Program-made: the position numbers and the translations under genes
The notes under the pieces: model-generated
Databases searched by the model: none
What the model was told of the DNA's origin: nothing
Seen by the model: the letters and a program-made list of their open reading frames with translations, nothing else
Origin: Kitasatospora sp. CB01950
GTDB lineage: Bacteria; Actinomycetota; Actinomycetes; Streptomycetales; Streptomycetaceae
Direction: 5' to 3'
Assembly: GCF_001905465.1 (NCBI RefSeq)
Contig: NZ_LISX01000011.1
Location: 155,489-219,488, forward strand
Length of the DNA stretch: 64,000 nt
Shown: in pieces, positions 23,255 through 34,404 of the stretch
Layout: every line of letters begins with the position of its first letter
Numbering within the stretch: position 1 is the stretch's first letter

Positions 23255-23728
23255 TCACGGGGCGACCGGAAGCTCCAACAGCTCCTCGGGCGGCCGGAAT
23301 CCGGAGCGCCGGTAGAGCGGGGCGCTGCGTTCGGACGGCCGGACGATCAGCGTGTCGAGGCCCTCGGCCTCCGCGTACCGCCGGACGGCCGCGAGCAGCG
23401 CCGCGCCCGCGCCCCGGTTCCGGTGCGGCGACGCGACGTAGAAGTTGGTGACGTACCCGAGCGGGTCGTTGTCCGCGTACGGCTCCGGCACCCGCTCCAC
23501 CAGGTGCAGGAACACGTGCCCGCAGACCTCGCCGTCGTGCTCCACCACCCAGGCGGGCCACCGCCCGCCGCCGAGCCGGTCGCGCAGCCACCGCTCGGCC
23601 TCCTCCACCGGCCGGGCGCCGGCCGCCGCGGACCCGTCGTGGTCCTCGTGCTTGAACGCCCAACGCGGTTCCGCCAGCACCCGCGCGTCGCCGGGCCGGG
23701 CCGCGCGTACGGTCGGATCGTCCGTCAT
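23255..23728 (-). CDS. GNAT-family N-acetyltransferase
   Basis: A 157-residue protein from ATG 23728; CAGACT ends 7 nt upstream. The acetyl-CoA-binding motif A is TNFYVASPHRNRGAGAALL (RxxGxG/A), and the C-terminal RPSERSAPLYRRSGF is the usual motif B. The acceptor is unknown. It reads away from gcvH and is likely transcribed on its own. Confidence 0.88.
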   Translation of the reverse strand: MTDDPTVRAARPGDARVLAEPRWAFKHEDHDGSAAAGARPVEEAERWLRDRLGGGRWPAWVVEHDGEVCGHVFLHLVERVPEPYADNDPLGYVTNFYVASPHRNRGAGAALLAAVRRYAEAEGLDTLIVRPSERSAPLYRRSGFRPPEELLELPVAP

Positions 23729-23895
23729 GACGAAGAGTCTGGCCGACCCCGGCGCACACGGACGAACCGCCCCTGGCACTTCCCGCGGGGGAGCGGCCGT
23801 TCGGTCCGCCGCCGCGGCCTTCGGCCACCGCCGGAGCGACCGGCCGGGGCCGATATTCGGCCGATCCCGTTCCGGATCCCGGTGGCCGCAGGGCC

Positions 23896-24279
23896 TCACT
23901 CGCCGATGGCCGCCCGGTAGCCTGCGGCGTCCAGCAGCTCCTTGAGCTCGGACTTCTCGGACGGCTGGAGCTTGAAGATCCAGGCGTCGTAGGGCTCTTC
24001 GTTGAGCAGCTCCGGGCTGTCGGCCAGTTCCTCGTTCACGGCGACCACCTTGCCGGCGATCGGCGAGTAGATGTCCGACGCGGCCTTGACCGACTCGACC
24101 ACGCCGGCCGCGCCGCCGGCCGTGAAGACCTTGCCGACCTCCGGCAGCTCCACGAACACCACGTCGCCGAGCGCCTTCTGGGCGTGATCGCTGATTCCGA
24201 CCGAGACCGTCCCGTCGCCCTCCAGGCGCGCCCACTCGTGCGACTCGGCGAAGCGCAGATCGGCAGGGATGTTCGACAT
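23896..24279 (-). CDS. gcvH: Glycine cleavage system H protein
   Basis: A 127-residue lipoyl carrier from ATG 24279 with RBS AAGGAGA. The lipoylated lysine is Lys65 in ESVKAASDIYSPI, after the conserved VFVELPEVG. It shuttles the aminomethyl group between GcvP, GcvT and GcvL. In this window it stands alone without gcvT or glyA, which are often next to it; the gene set must be split here or the neighbours moved. Together with tdh-kbl it belongs to glycine/one-carbon metabolism. Confidence 0.96.
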   Translation of the reverse strand: MSNIPADLRFAESHEWARLEGDGTVSVGISDHAQKALGDVVFVELPEVGKVFTAGGAAGVVESVKAASDIYSPIAGKVVAVNEELADSPELLNEEPYDAWIFKLQPSEKSELKELLDAAGYRAAIGE

Positions 24280-24425
24280 TCTCTTCTCCTTCAGGGGGTG
24301 GGGCGAGCAGCAGCCTCAGCATGCCCGAGGCCGTTCAGCGGCGATCGGATTTCCCGCGCGTCGCCGACGGAACGTCAATGCCGGTTGACGGAAGGGCGGT
24401 CGACGCAGCCCGTGTCCCGCTTCCG

Positions 24426-24857
24426 TCAGTGGAATTCGACCGCGAGCCGGTCGGTGGCGAGCATCAGGTCCTCGATCGTGCCTTTCCCGGTCGCGTCGTC
24501 GACGTCCCGCCGGCCCAGTCGGACCGGGACGGCGTCGGTGATGGTCCAGGTGGCGAGCAGGGTCTCGCCGCTGCCGTCCGTGAGGGAGACCCGGCAGTCC
24601 TTCCGCTCGACCCGGTTCCGGCTGGCCTCGTGGAGCCAGCTGAACAGTGGGCCGTCCTTCGGAGCGACGCCCTGGCGCAGGCTGATGGTCGCGGACCGCC
24701 GGCGACCGGGTGTGCGGTACCGGACGTCCTCGGCGTCGAAGGCCAGGCCCAGGGCCGAGGCGAAGAAGCCGTCGGCCCTGCCGTGACCGCCGAGGTCGAG
24801 GCGGAACCAGTGGTTCGGAACGCTGTGGCCCGAGGTGGCGAACTCGGTGGGGGCCAT
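24426..24857 (-). CDS. T4 gp19-like tail-tube protein homologue (orphan)
   Basis: A 143-residue protein from ATG 24857 with RBS AGGAG. The pattern FRLDLGG-DGFFAS-GL-ED-YRT-PGRRRSATISLRQG-LFSWLHE-CRVSLTDGSGETLLATWTITDAVPV-IEDLMLATDRL matches the beta-rich fold and the spacing of contractile tail-tube proteins (T4 gp19 family), the inner tube of phage tails and of contractile injection systems. No sheath, baseplate, spike or ATPase gene is near, so it is isolated. It may be a spare subunit of a system elsewhere or a repurposed cytoplasmic protein. Confidence 0.78.
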   Translation of the reverse strand: MAPTEFATSGHSVPNHWFRLDLGGHGRADGFFASALGLAFDAEDVRYRTPGRRRSATISLRQGVAPKDGPLFSWLHEASRNRVERKDCRVSLTDGSGETLLATWTITDAVPVRLGRRDVDDATGKGTIEDLMLATDRLAVEFH

Positions 24858-25003
24858 GCCGGTGCTCCTGGGCGGAGAGAAGTGGATCAGTCGCACGCAT
24901 GCTCGCGAACAACTCCCGAGGCCGGCGCGGAAACGCGAAAAGATCACCGGTTCGGGGGATGGCGGGGCGAGACGGCCGGGCCGGTGCCGGGTTCGGCGAG
25001 AAA

Positions 25004-25019
25004 CAAGCACGCGTGCTTG
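25004..25019. promoter_or_regulatory. Perfect 16-bp palindrome upstream of the AtuA/carboxylase operon
   Basis: CAAGCACGCGTGCTTG is a perfect palindrome in the 267-bp region between the tail-tube gene and the operon, about 105 nt upstream of the operon's first start. AAGCA-N4-TGCTT is a shape often bound by TetR-family repressors. The TetR gene at the end of the operon (34405-35019) is the natural candidate. Confidence 0.6.
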
Positions 25020-25124
25020 ATTTGTCGGCGGGGTGGTGCCACGCTCGGTCCCGACCGGATCGGCGGAGGGCTCGCCGAACCGGCCGAACGACTGTTCTTC
25101 GAGCGGGAGTTGAGGAGGTGCGCC

Positions 25125-26830
25125 GTGTTGCGGATCGGCAATGCTTCGGGGTTCTACGGGGACAGGTTCGCGGCGTTCCGGGAGATGCTGACCGGCGGCC
25201 CGCTGGACGTCCTCACCGGCGACTACCTGGCCGAGCTGACGATGCTGATCCTGGCCCGCGACCGGCTGCGCGACCCGCGACTCGGCTACGCGCGGACGTT
25301 CCTGCGGCAGGCCGAGGAGTGCCTCGCGGAAGCGCTCGACCGGGGCGTGCGGATCGTCGTCAACGCCGGTGGCCTGAACCCGGCGCGGCTCGCCGAGGCG
25401 CTCGGCGAGCTCGCCGACCGGCAGGGGGTCCGGGCCCGGATCGGGCACGTCACCGGCGACGAACTGCTGCCCCGCGCACAGGAGTTCGGCTGGACCGGGG
25501 AGGACCCGCGCCGCCCGCTGCTCGCCGCCAACGCCTACCTGGGCGCGTTCGGCATCGCCGAGTGCCTGCGCGGCGGCGCCGACGTGGTGGTGACCGGACG
25601 GGTGACCGACGCCGCGCTGGTGGCCGGACCGGGCATCGCCCACTACGGCTGGACGCCCGACGACCTGGACGCGCTGGCCGGTGCGGTGGTCGCGGGCCAC
25701 GTGCTGGAGTGCGGGGCACAGGCCACCGGCGGGAACTACGCCTTCTTCGCCGAACACGCGGCCGGGAGCCTCGACCGCCCCGGCTTCCCGCTCGCCGAAC
25801 TCCACGCCGACGGCAGCAGCGTGATCACCAAGCACCCGGGCACCGGCGGAGCGGTGACCGTGGAGACCGTCACCGCCCAACTCCTGTACGAGACAGCCGG
25901 ACCGCGCTACCTCGGACCCGACGTCACCGCCCGCCTGGACACCGTGACGCTCACCCCGGACGGACCGGACCGGGTACGGATCGACGGAGTGCGCGGCGAG
26001 GCCCCGCCCGCCACCCTCAAGGTCGGGCTGAACCGGCTCGGCGGCTACCGCAACGAGCTGGTGTTCGTCCTCACCGGACTCGACATCGAGGCCAAAGCGG
26101 CACTCGTGCAACGGCAGTTGACGCAGGCGCTGACCGACCCGCCGGCCGAGCTGCGCTGGACGCTGGCCCGCACCGACCACGAGGACGCCGACACCGAGGA
26201 ACGGGCCAGCGCGCTGCTCCGCCTCGCCGCCCGCGACCCGCAGGAGGCCAGGGTCGGCCGCGCCCTCACCGCCGCCGCCGTCGAACTCGGCCTGGCCGGC
26301 TACCCCGGCTTCCACCTGACCGCGCCGCCCGCCCCGGCCGCACCCTACGGGGTGTTCGAGGCAAGGGAGTTGGACGCCAAGGAGGTCGAGCACCTGGCCC
26401 ACCTGCCCGGCGGCGACACCGTCACCGTCCGGCCGGCACCCCACCCCGGGGCCCAATCCGCCCAGGAACAACCGCAGTTGCCGAACGGGCCCGACCCGGG
26501 ACCGACCCGCCGCGCCCCGCTCGGACTGGTCGCCGGCGCCCGCAGCGGCGACAAGGGCGGCGACGCCAACCTCGGCGTGTGGGCCCGCGACGACGCCGGC
26601 TGGCGCTGGCTCGCGCACACCCTCACCATCGAACGCATCCGCGAACTCCTGCCGGAGACAGCGGAGTTGACCATCGAGCGGCACCTGCTGCCGAACCTCC
26701 GCGCGGTGAACTTCACCCTCCGCGGACTGCTCGGCGAAGGCGTCGCCGCCCAGGCCCGGTTCGACCCGCAGGCCAAAGCGCTGGGGGAGTGGCTGCGCTC
26801 CCGGCACCTCGACATCCCGGAGGCACTGCT

Positions 26831-26834
<4 letters not shown>
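25125..26834 (+). CDS. AtuA-family protein (acyclic terpene utilization, DUF1446)
   Basis: A 569-residue protein from GTG 25125 with RBS GAGG 6 nt upstream. The N-terminal DUF1446 domain begins LRIGNASGFYGDRFAAF and includes VVVNAGG-like, VVVTGRVTDAALVAGP and ECGAQATGGNY blocks. A C-terminal part from about residue 465 (LVAGARSGDKGGDANLGVW) is the AtuA-associated domain. In Pseudomonas, atuA opens the citronellol/geraniol operon; its reaction is not known. Here it precedes carboxylase genes, with the GTG of the next gene overlapping its TGA. Confidence 0.9.
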
Positions 26835-28429
<1,595 letters not shown>

Positions 28430-28460
28430 CACCAGCCCACTGACGAAGGGGAACTGACGG

Positions 28461-30410
28461 ATGATCACCTCACTGTTGGTGGCCAACCGCGGCGAGATCG
28501 CCCGCCGGATCTTCCGCACCTGCCGCACCCTCGGCATCGCCACCGTCGCCGTGTACGCCGACCCGGACGCCGACGCCCGGCACGTCCAGGAGGCCGACAC
28601 CGCTGTCCGGCTGCCCGGCGCCGCGCCCGCCGACACCTACCTGCGCGCCGACCTGCTGATCCGGGCCGCCCTCGACGCGGGCGCCGACGCCGTCCACCCC
28701 GGCTACGGATTCCTCTCCGAGAACGCCGCCTTCGCCCGCGCCGTGCAGGACGCCGGACTGCGCTGGGTCGGCCCGCCGCCCGCCGCGATCGCCGCGATGG
28801 GCTCCAAGACCGCCGCCAAACGCCTGATGGCCGCCGCCGGCGTGCCGGTCCTCACCGTCGGCCCCGAACCCGCCGAGGCCGACCTGCCGCTGCTGGTCAA
28901 GGCCGCGGCCGGTGGCGGCGGACGCGGCATGCGGGTGGTGCGCACCCTCGCCGAACTGCCCGACGCGCTGGCCGCGGCCCGGGCCGAAGCGGCCGCCGCG
29001 TTCGGCGACGACGAGGTGTTCTGCGAGCCCTACCTGCCCGCCGGCCGCCACCTGGAGGTCCAACTGCTGGCCGACGCGCACGGCACCGTGTGGGCCGTCG
29101 GCGACCGCGACTGCTCGCTGCAACGCCGGCACCAGAAGGTGATCGAGGAGGCCCCCGCGCCCGGCCTCGACCCCGCACTGCGCACCCGCCTGCACGCCGC
29201 CGCCACCGCCGCCGCCCGCGCCATCGGCTACCGCGGCGCCGGCACCGCCGAGTTCTTGCTCGCCCCCGACGGACGACTCGCGTTCCTGGAGATGAACACC
29301 CGCCTCCAGGTCGAACACCCCGTCACCGAAGCCGTCACCGGCCTCGACCTGGTCGCCCTCCAACTCGCCGTCGCCGAGGGCGAGAAGCTCCCCGCCACCG
29401 CGCCGCCCGCGCGGGGCTGCGCGATCGAGGCACGCCTGTACGCCGAGGACCCCGCCCGCGACTGGCAGCCCGCCACCGGCACCGTCCACCTGCTCGAAGT
29501 CCCCGGCGTGGACGTCGAGTTCGACACCCTCCCGGCACCCGCCGGCCTGCGCCTGGACGCCGGCATCGGATCGAGCACCGGCGACGCGCCCGCCGAACGG
29601 ATCACCGTCCACTACGACGCGATGCTCGCCAAGGTGATCGCCTGGGCCCCCACCCGCCGCGCCGCCGCCCGCCGCCTCGCCGACGCCCTCGCCCGCACCC
29701 GCCTGCACGGACCCGCCACCAACCGCGACCTGCTGGTCCGCGCCCTGCGCCACCCCGCCTTCCTGGACGGCGCCGTGCACACCTCCTTCCTCGCCGAGCA
29801 CGCCGACCAACTCCTCGGCCAGGACGCCAAATCCGCCCAGCTCGCGGCCCTCGCCGCAGCCCTCGCCGACGCCACCGCCCGCCCCGGCGCGACCGCCCCG
29901 TCCGGCTGGCGCAACCTGCCCTCCCAGCCGCAGCACAAGCGCTACCGCACCACCGACGGCGCCGAACTCGACGTCCGCTACCGGCTCACCCGCGACGGCC
30001 TGCGCGCCGAGGACCACCCCGACGTCCAACTCCTCGGCAGCACAGCGGAATCCGTCGACCTCGCGGTCGGCCCGCTGCGCCGCCGCTACCGGATCGCCCG
30101 GCACGGCGACCAGGTCTTCGTGGACAGCCCGACCGAGCACCACACGCTGACCGTCCTCGACCGATTCCCGGACGCGGCAGCCCAGTTGGCCCCCGGAACG
30201 CTGCTCGCGCCGATGCCCGGCACGGTCGTCCGGATCGCCGCCGAACCCGGCCGGGCCGTCACCGCCGGGCAGCCGCTGCTCTGGCTGGAGGCGATGAAGA
30301 TGGAACACCAGGTCACCGCCCCGGCCGACGGCACACTCGCCGAACTCCCGGTCGCCGTCGGCCAGCAGGTCGAGACCGGCGCCGTCCTCGCCGTGGTCAC
30401 CGCCACCTGA
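28461..30410 (+). CDS. Acyl-CoA carboxylase biotin-carboxylase/BCCP (alpha) subunit
   Basis: A 649-residue biotin enzyme from ATG 28461 with RBS GAAGGGGAA. The biotin carboxylase part spans residues 1-450 (LLVANRGEIARRIFRTC, KAAAGGGGRGMRVV, ERDCSLQRRHQKVIEE-type, FLEMNTRLQVEHPVTE). A linker with BT-like strands follows, and the biotinyl domain ends the protein with Lys613 in LEAMKMEHQV. It carboxylates biotin with ATP and bicarbonate. With the beta subunit it forms a complete MCC/GCC-type holoenzyme. Confidence 0.94.
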   Translation: MITSLLVANRGEIARRIFRTCRTLGIATVAVYADPDADARHVQEADTAVRLPGAAPADTYLRADLLIRAALDAGADAVHPGYGFLSENAAFARAVQDAGLRWVGPPPAAIAAMGSKTAAKRLMAAAGVPVLTVGPEPAEADLPLLVKAAAGGGGRGMRVVRTLAELPDALAAARAEAAAAFGDDEVFCEPYLPAGRHLEVQLLADAHGTVWAVGDRDCSLQRRHQKVIEEAPAPGLDPALRTRLHAAATAAARAIGYRGAGTAEFLLAPDGRLAFLEMNTRLQVEHPVTEAVTGLDLVALQLAVAEGEKLPATAPPARGCAIEARLYAEDPARDWQPATGTVHLLEVPGVDVEFDTLPAPAGLRLDAGIGSSTGDAPAERITVHYDAMLAKVIAWAPTRRAAARRLADALARTRLHGPATNRDLLVRALRHPAFLDGAVHTSFLAEHADQLLGQDAKSAQLAALAAALADATARPGATAPSGWRNLPSQPQHKRYRTTDGAELDVRYRLTRDGLRAEDHPDVQLLGSTAESVDLAVGPLRRRYRIARHGDQVFVDSPTEHHTLTVLDRFPDAAAQLAPGTLLAPMPGTVVRIAAEPGRAVTAGQPLLWLEAMKMEHQVTAPADGTLAELPVAVGQQVETGAVLAVVTAT

Positions 30411-30490
30411 GACTGCCTTCGAAACCCTTGCGCACCAAGCCGGTTGGGCGACCCCGCACACCGGCCACCCTCGCCCGGAAGGACCCGCCG

Positions 30491-31681
30491 ATGTCCGCAC
30501 CGCGCACCACCGCCCTGCCCGCCTCCCCGCTGATCGAGTCAGAGGACCGCCGCGCCCTGCGCGAAGCCGTCGCCGCGCTCGGCCGCCGCTACGGCCGCGA
30601 GTACTTCCAGCGCAAGGCCCGCGAGAACCAGCCCGTCGAAGAACTCTGGTCCGAGGCCGCCAAGTTGGGCTACCTCGGCGTCAACCTGCCCGCCGAACAC
30701 GGCGGCGGGGGCGCGGGCATCGGCGAACTCGCGGTCGTGCTCGAGGAGTTGGGCGCGGCCGGCTGCCCGCTGCTGATGCTGATCGTCTCGCCCGCGATCT
30801 GCGGCACCGTGATCGCCCGGTTCGGCACCGAGGAACAGAAGCAGCGCTGGCTGCCCGGCCTCGCCGACGGCAGCAAGGTGATGGCATTCGGCATCACCGA
30901 GCCCGACGCCGGCTCCAACTCGCACCGCATCTCCACCGTCGCCCGCCGCGACGGCCAGGACTGGCTGCTCAGCGGCCGCAAGGTCTTCGTCTCCGGCATC
31001 GACCACGCCGACGCCGTGCTGTTCGTCGGCCGCACCGAAGACGCTCGCACCGGCAAGCTCAAGCCCGCCCTGTTCGTCGTCCCGCGCGACACCCCCGGCT
31101 TCGAGTACCGCCCCATACCGATGGAACTCACCGCCCCCGAACGGCAGTTCCAGGTCTTCCTGGACGACGTGCGGCTGCCCGCCGACGCCCTGGTCGGCGA
31201 CGAGGACGCCGGGCTGCTGCAACTGTTCGCCGGACTCAACCCCGAGCGGATCATGACCGCCGCCTTCACCCTCGGCATCGCCCGCTACGCCCTCGACACC
31301 GCCGTCGCCTACGCCCGCACCCGCACCGTCTGGGACAAGCCGATCGGCGCCCACCAGGGCATCGCCCACCCGCTCGCCCAGTGCGCCATCGAGGTCGAAC
31401 TCGCCCGCCTGATGACCCAGAAGGCCGCCCACCTCTACGACGCGGGCGACGACCTGGCCGCCGGCGAGGCCGCCAACATGGCCAAGTACGCCGCCGGCGA
31501 AGCCTCCTGCCGCGCCGTCGACCAGGCCGTCCAGACCCTCGGCGGCAACGGCCTCACCCAGGAGTACGGCCTCGCCGCACTGATCACCGCCACCCGGGTC
31601 GGCCGGGTCGCCCCGGTCAGCCGCGAAATGATCCTCAACTACGTCGCCCAGCACACCCTGGGCCTGCCCCGCTCGTACTGA
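30491..31681 (+). CDS. Acyl-CoA dehydrogenase
   Basis: A 396-residue FAD enzyme from ATG 30491 with a GGAAGGA RBS. Seen blocks are MAFGITEPDAGSNSHRIST (FAD/substrate loop), KVFVSGIDHADAVLFV, DDVRLPADALVGDEDAG, RTVWDKPIGAHQGIAHPLA, and QTLGGNGLTQEYGL with a C-terminal RVAPVSREMILNYV; the catalytic Glu/Asp position near 370 could not be aligned. It would introduce a 2,3 double bond into a branched acyl-CoA, the substrate of the carboxylase. It belongs to the same operon (81 nt after the alpha subunit). Confidence 0.92.
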   Translation: MSAPRTTALPASPLIESEDRRALREAVAALGRRYGREYFQRKARENQPVEELWSEAAKLGYLGVNLPAEHGGGGAGIGELAVVLEELGAAGCPLLMLIVSPAICGTVIARFGTEEQKQRWLPGLADGSKVMAFGITEPDAGSNSHRISTVARRDGQDWLLSGRKVFVSGIDHADAVLFVGRTEDARTGKLKPALFVVPRDTPGFEYRPIPMELTAPERQFQVFLDDVRLPADALVGDEDAGLLQLFAGLNPERIMTAAFTLGIARYALDTAVAYARTRTVWDKPIGAHQGIAHPLAQCAIEVELARLMTQKAAHLYDAGDDLAAGEAANMAKYAAGEASCRAVDQAVQTLGGNGLTQEYGLAALITATRVGRVAPVSREMILNYVAQHTLGLPRSY

Positions 31682-31769
31682 CGGGCCGTCAGGAGACCCC
31701 GTGCGCCGGTGCGCGAAGCAATCCGAGGGATCGGCGTCCCGCACCGGGACGGACGGTTACGCTCCCGCC

Positions 31770-32597
31770 ATGACGATCATGTACAGGTCCGACGAGCACA
31801 CCGACGCCGGTATCGCCCGCCGCGCCGCCGAGGCCGGTGCCGAGGCCGTCCGGGCCCACGCCTGGGCCACCGCCGAGAAGCACCACAAGGGCGGCGGCGA
31901 CTTCGCCACCGCCGCCGACCTGGCCGCCGAGGCCGCCGTCCTCGACCTGCTGCGCGCCGCCCGCCCCGGCGACGCGTTCACCGGCGAGGAGAGCGGCCGC
32001 ACCGGCGCGGCCGACGCCGACCGGCGGTGGCTGATCGACCCGCTCTGCGGCACCCTCAACTACGCCGTCGGCACCCACCTGGTGGCCGTCAACGTGGCCC
32101 TGCGCGAGCACGGCCGGACGGTCGCCGCCGCCACCGCCGACCCGTACACCGGCGAGACGTACTGGACCGACGGCGAGCGCGCCCACCTGCGCCACGACCG
32201 GCAGGACACCCCGCTGGTCCCGTCCGCGCAGTCCGCGCTCGTCGACCTCAACCTCGACCCGCCCTACCCGAACGCCGCCGCGTTCCGTGCCGCGCACCTG
32301 CTCACCGACCCCGACTTCGAAGCCGCGTTCCGCCCCCGGGTGGTCTCCAGCACCCTGGCCGTCGCCTGGGTCGCCGCCGGCCGCCGCGCCGCCTATATCA
32401 CCGACGGACACCTCGCCGACAGCGTCCACTTCGCCGCCGGCCTCGCCCTGTGCGAAGCGGCCGGCTGCACCGTCACCGACCTGCGCGGCAAGCCCCTGCA
32501 CAGCGGCGGGGGCGGCCTGCTGGCCGCCGCCGACGCCGACACCCACGCCCGCCTGCTCGACCTGATCGACCGCCAGTACCACCGCGCGACCCCCTGA
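31770..32597 (+). CDS. Inositol-monophosphatase-like protein with a substituted metal site
   Basis: A 275-residue protein from ATG 31770; TACGCT ends 6 nt upstream, so it has its own leaderless promoter within the operon. The fold is that of IMPase/FIG (TGEESG, Glu73/74; WLIDPLCGTLNYAV). The metal-binding motif normally WxxDPxDGTxN has Cys93 in place of the second Asp, and the C-terminal WDxAAG is SVHFAAG. Two of three metal ligand sites are therefore altered, so phosphatase activity is doubtful or uses different chemistry. It may be a sensor or a diverged enzyme. Confidence 0.82.
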   Translation: MTIMYRSDEHTDAGIARRAAEAGAEAVRAHAWATAEKHHKGGGDFATAADLAAEAAVLDLLRAARPGDAFTGEESGRTGAADADRRWLIDPLCGTLNYAVGTHLVAVNVALREHGRTVAAATADPYTGETYWTDGERAHLRHDRQDTPLVPSAQSALVDLNLDPPYPNAAAFRAAHLLTDPDFEAAFRPRVVSSTLAVAWVAAGRRAAYITDGHLADSVHFAAGLALCEAAGCTVTDLRGKPLHSGGGGLLAAADADTHARLLDLIDRQYHRATP

Positions 32598-32775
32598 TCA
32601 CGCCACGCGCCCTGCCCGCGCCCCTCCCCGCCCCGGCAGCCTTGGCCAACAGCAGCCAGGAGCCCGCACCACCGAGACGCACACCCGCACCACCGAGACC
32701 CACGCCCGCACCACCGGCACCACCGAACAGGACCGCGCCGCCACCCCGACCGCCGAGCCCGCCCCGGAGGCCCGC
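32598..32775. repeat. Intergenic CACCGAGAC/CCCGCACCAC low-complexity tract
   Basis: Between the IMPase-like gene and the CoA ligase gene lies a C/A-rich stretch in which CACCACCGAGACSCACRCCCG recurs (32667-32729). It contains no ORF I can support. The strand shows marked purine/pyrimidine bias. Confidence 0.5.
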
Positions 32776-34353
32776 ATGGTGTTCCACAGCGACTACCCGA
32801 CCGTCGCCCCGCTCGACCTGCCCATCCACGACGCCGTCCTCGGCGACTGCGCCACCGGCGAGCACGCCGAACGGCCCGCCCTGGTCGACGCACTGACCGG
32901 GCGGACCGTCAGCTACCGCGAGCTCGACACGGGCAGCCGCCGGATCGCCGCCGGGCTGGCCGCGGCGGGCGTCGGCAAGGGCGAGGTGGTGGCGCTGTTC
33001 AGCCCGAACACCGTGGCCTACCCACTGGCGTTCTACGGTGCCACCCGCACCGGTGCCACCGTCACCCCCGTCGGCTCGCTCGCCACCGCCGCCGACCTCG
33101 CCGGCCAGCTGCGCGACTGCGGCGCCCGCTGGATCATCACCGTCGCCGCGTTCCTGCCCGTCGCCCTCGAAGCGGCCGCGAGCCACCCCGTCGCCGAGAT
33201 CTTCGTCTGCGACAGCGCCGACGGCCACCGCTCGCTCGCCGACCTGGCCGCCACCGACGCCCCCGAGCCGACCCCGGAGTTCGACCCGGCCGCCGACCTC
33301 GCCGTGCTGCCGTACTCCAGCGGTACCACCGGCCTGCCCAAGGGCGTGATGCTGACCCACCGCTCGGTCTCCACCAACCTCGCCCAGCTCGACGCGATGC
33401 TGAAGACCGCCCCGGGCGAACGCATCCTCGCGGTCCTCCCGTTCTTCCACATCTACGGCCTGACCGCGCTGCTGAACCGCCCGCTGCGGGCCCGCTCCAC
33501 CGTCGTCGTGCTGCCCCGTTTCGACCTGGAGCAGTTCCTGACGGCCATCCAGGAGCACCGCATCGAGGCCGTGTTCGTGGCCCCGCCGATCGCCCTCGCC
33601 CTCGCCAAGCACCCGCTGGTGGACCGCTACGACCTGTCCTCCGTGCGCTACGTGCTCAGCTCCGCCGCCCCGCTGGACGCCGAACTCGCCGCCGCCTGCG
33701 CCCGCCGGCTCGGCCTGCCGCACCTGCTGCAGGCCTACGGCATGACCGAACTCTCCCCGGCCACCCACGTCGTCCCGCCGCACGACCCCCACCCGCCCGT
33801 CGGCACCGTCGGCCGCCTGCTGCCCGGCACCGAACTGCGGGTGCTGTCCTTCGACGAGCCGCGCCGCGACCTCGGCCCCGACGAGGACGGCGAACTGCTG
33901 TTCCGCGGCCCGCAGGTGATGAAGGGCTACTTCGGCCGGGACTCCGACACCGCCGCCACCGTCGACGCCGACGGCTGGCTGCACACCGGCGACGTCGGCC
34001 ACGTCGACGAGGACGGCTACCTGTACGTCGTCGACCGGGTCAAGGAACTCATCAAGTACAAGGGCTACCAGGTCGCGCCCGCCGAACTGGAGGCCCTGCT
34101 GCTCACCCACCCCGCCATCGCCGACGCCGCGGTCATCGGCGTCACCGACGCCGAGGGCACCGAACGCCCCAAGGCGTACGTGGTGCCCGCGTTCGGCTGC
34201 GAGATCGCCGAGCAGGAGGTCATCGAGTACGTGGCCCGTCGGGTCGCCCCGTACAAGAAGGTGCGCGAGGTGGAGTTCCTGGACGCCGTGCCGAAGTCCG
34301 CCAGCGGCAAGATCCTCCGCCGCGAACTGCGGGACCGGGCCGCGCGCGGCTGA
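32776..34353 (+). CDS. 4-coumarate-CoA-ligase-like AMP-dependent acyl-CoA synthetase
   Basis: A 525-residue adenylating enzyme from ATG 32776. Motifs are PYSSGTTGLPKGVMLTH (P-loop), YGMTELSPATHVV, GWLHTGDVGHVDEDGYLYVVDR and a final ASGKILRRELR with the catalytic Lys, all typical of the 4CL/luciferase branch. It would activate the acid that enters the pathway (a terpenoid or branched acid), giving the acyl-CoA for dehydrogenation. It follows the carboxylase operon genes and precedes the TetR gene by 51 nt. Confidence 0.92.
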   Translation: MVFHSDYPTVAPLDLPIHDAVLGDCATGEHAERPALVDALTGRTVSYRELDTGSRRIAAGLAAAGVGKGEVVALFSPNTVAYPLAFYGATRTGATVTPVGSLATAADLAGQLRDCGARWIITVAAFLPVALEAAASHPVAEIFVCDSADGHRSLADLAATDAPEPTPEFDPAADLAVLPYSSGTTGLPKGVMLTHRSVSTNLAQLDAMLKTAPGERILAVLPFFHIYGLTALLNRPLRARSTVVVLPRFDLEQFLTAIQEHRIEAVFVAPPIALALAKHPLVDRYDLSSVRYVLSSAAPLDAELAAACARRLGLPHLLQAYGMTELSPATHVVPPHDPHPPVGTVGRLLPGTELRVLSFDEPRRDLGPDEDGELLFRGPQVMKGYFGRDSDTAATVDADGWLHTGDVGHVDEDGYLYVVDRVKELIKYKGYQVAPAELEALLLTHPAIADAAVIGVTDAEGTERPKAYVVPAFGCEIAEQEVIEYVARRVAPYKKVREVEFLDAVPKSASGKILRRELRDRAARG

Positions 34354-34404
34354 CGGTCTGCGAGGATCGGGACACGCCGAGAACCAGCCGAGCAGGAGCC
34401 GCCG

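Noticed and set aside
24280..24425. Glycine riboswitch upstream of gcvH
   Set aside because: No tandem aptamer-like structure or conserved glycine-riboswitch core could be recognised in the short upstream region.
24426..24857. Prophage or tailocin remnant
   Set aside because: Only one tail-related gene is present, without integrase, capsid, sheath or lysis genes or att-like repeats.
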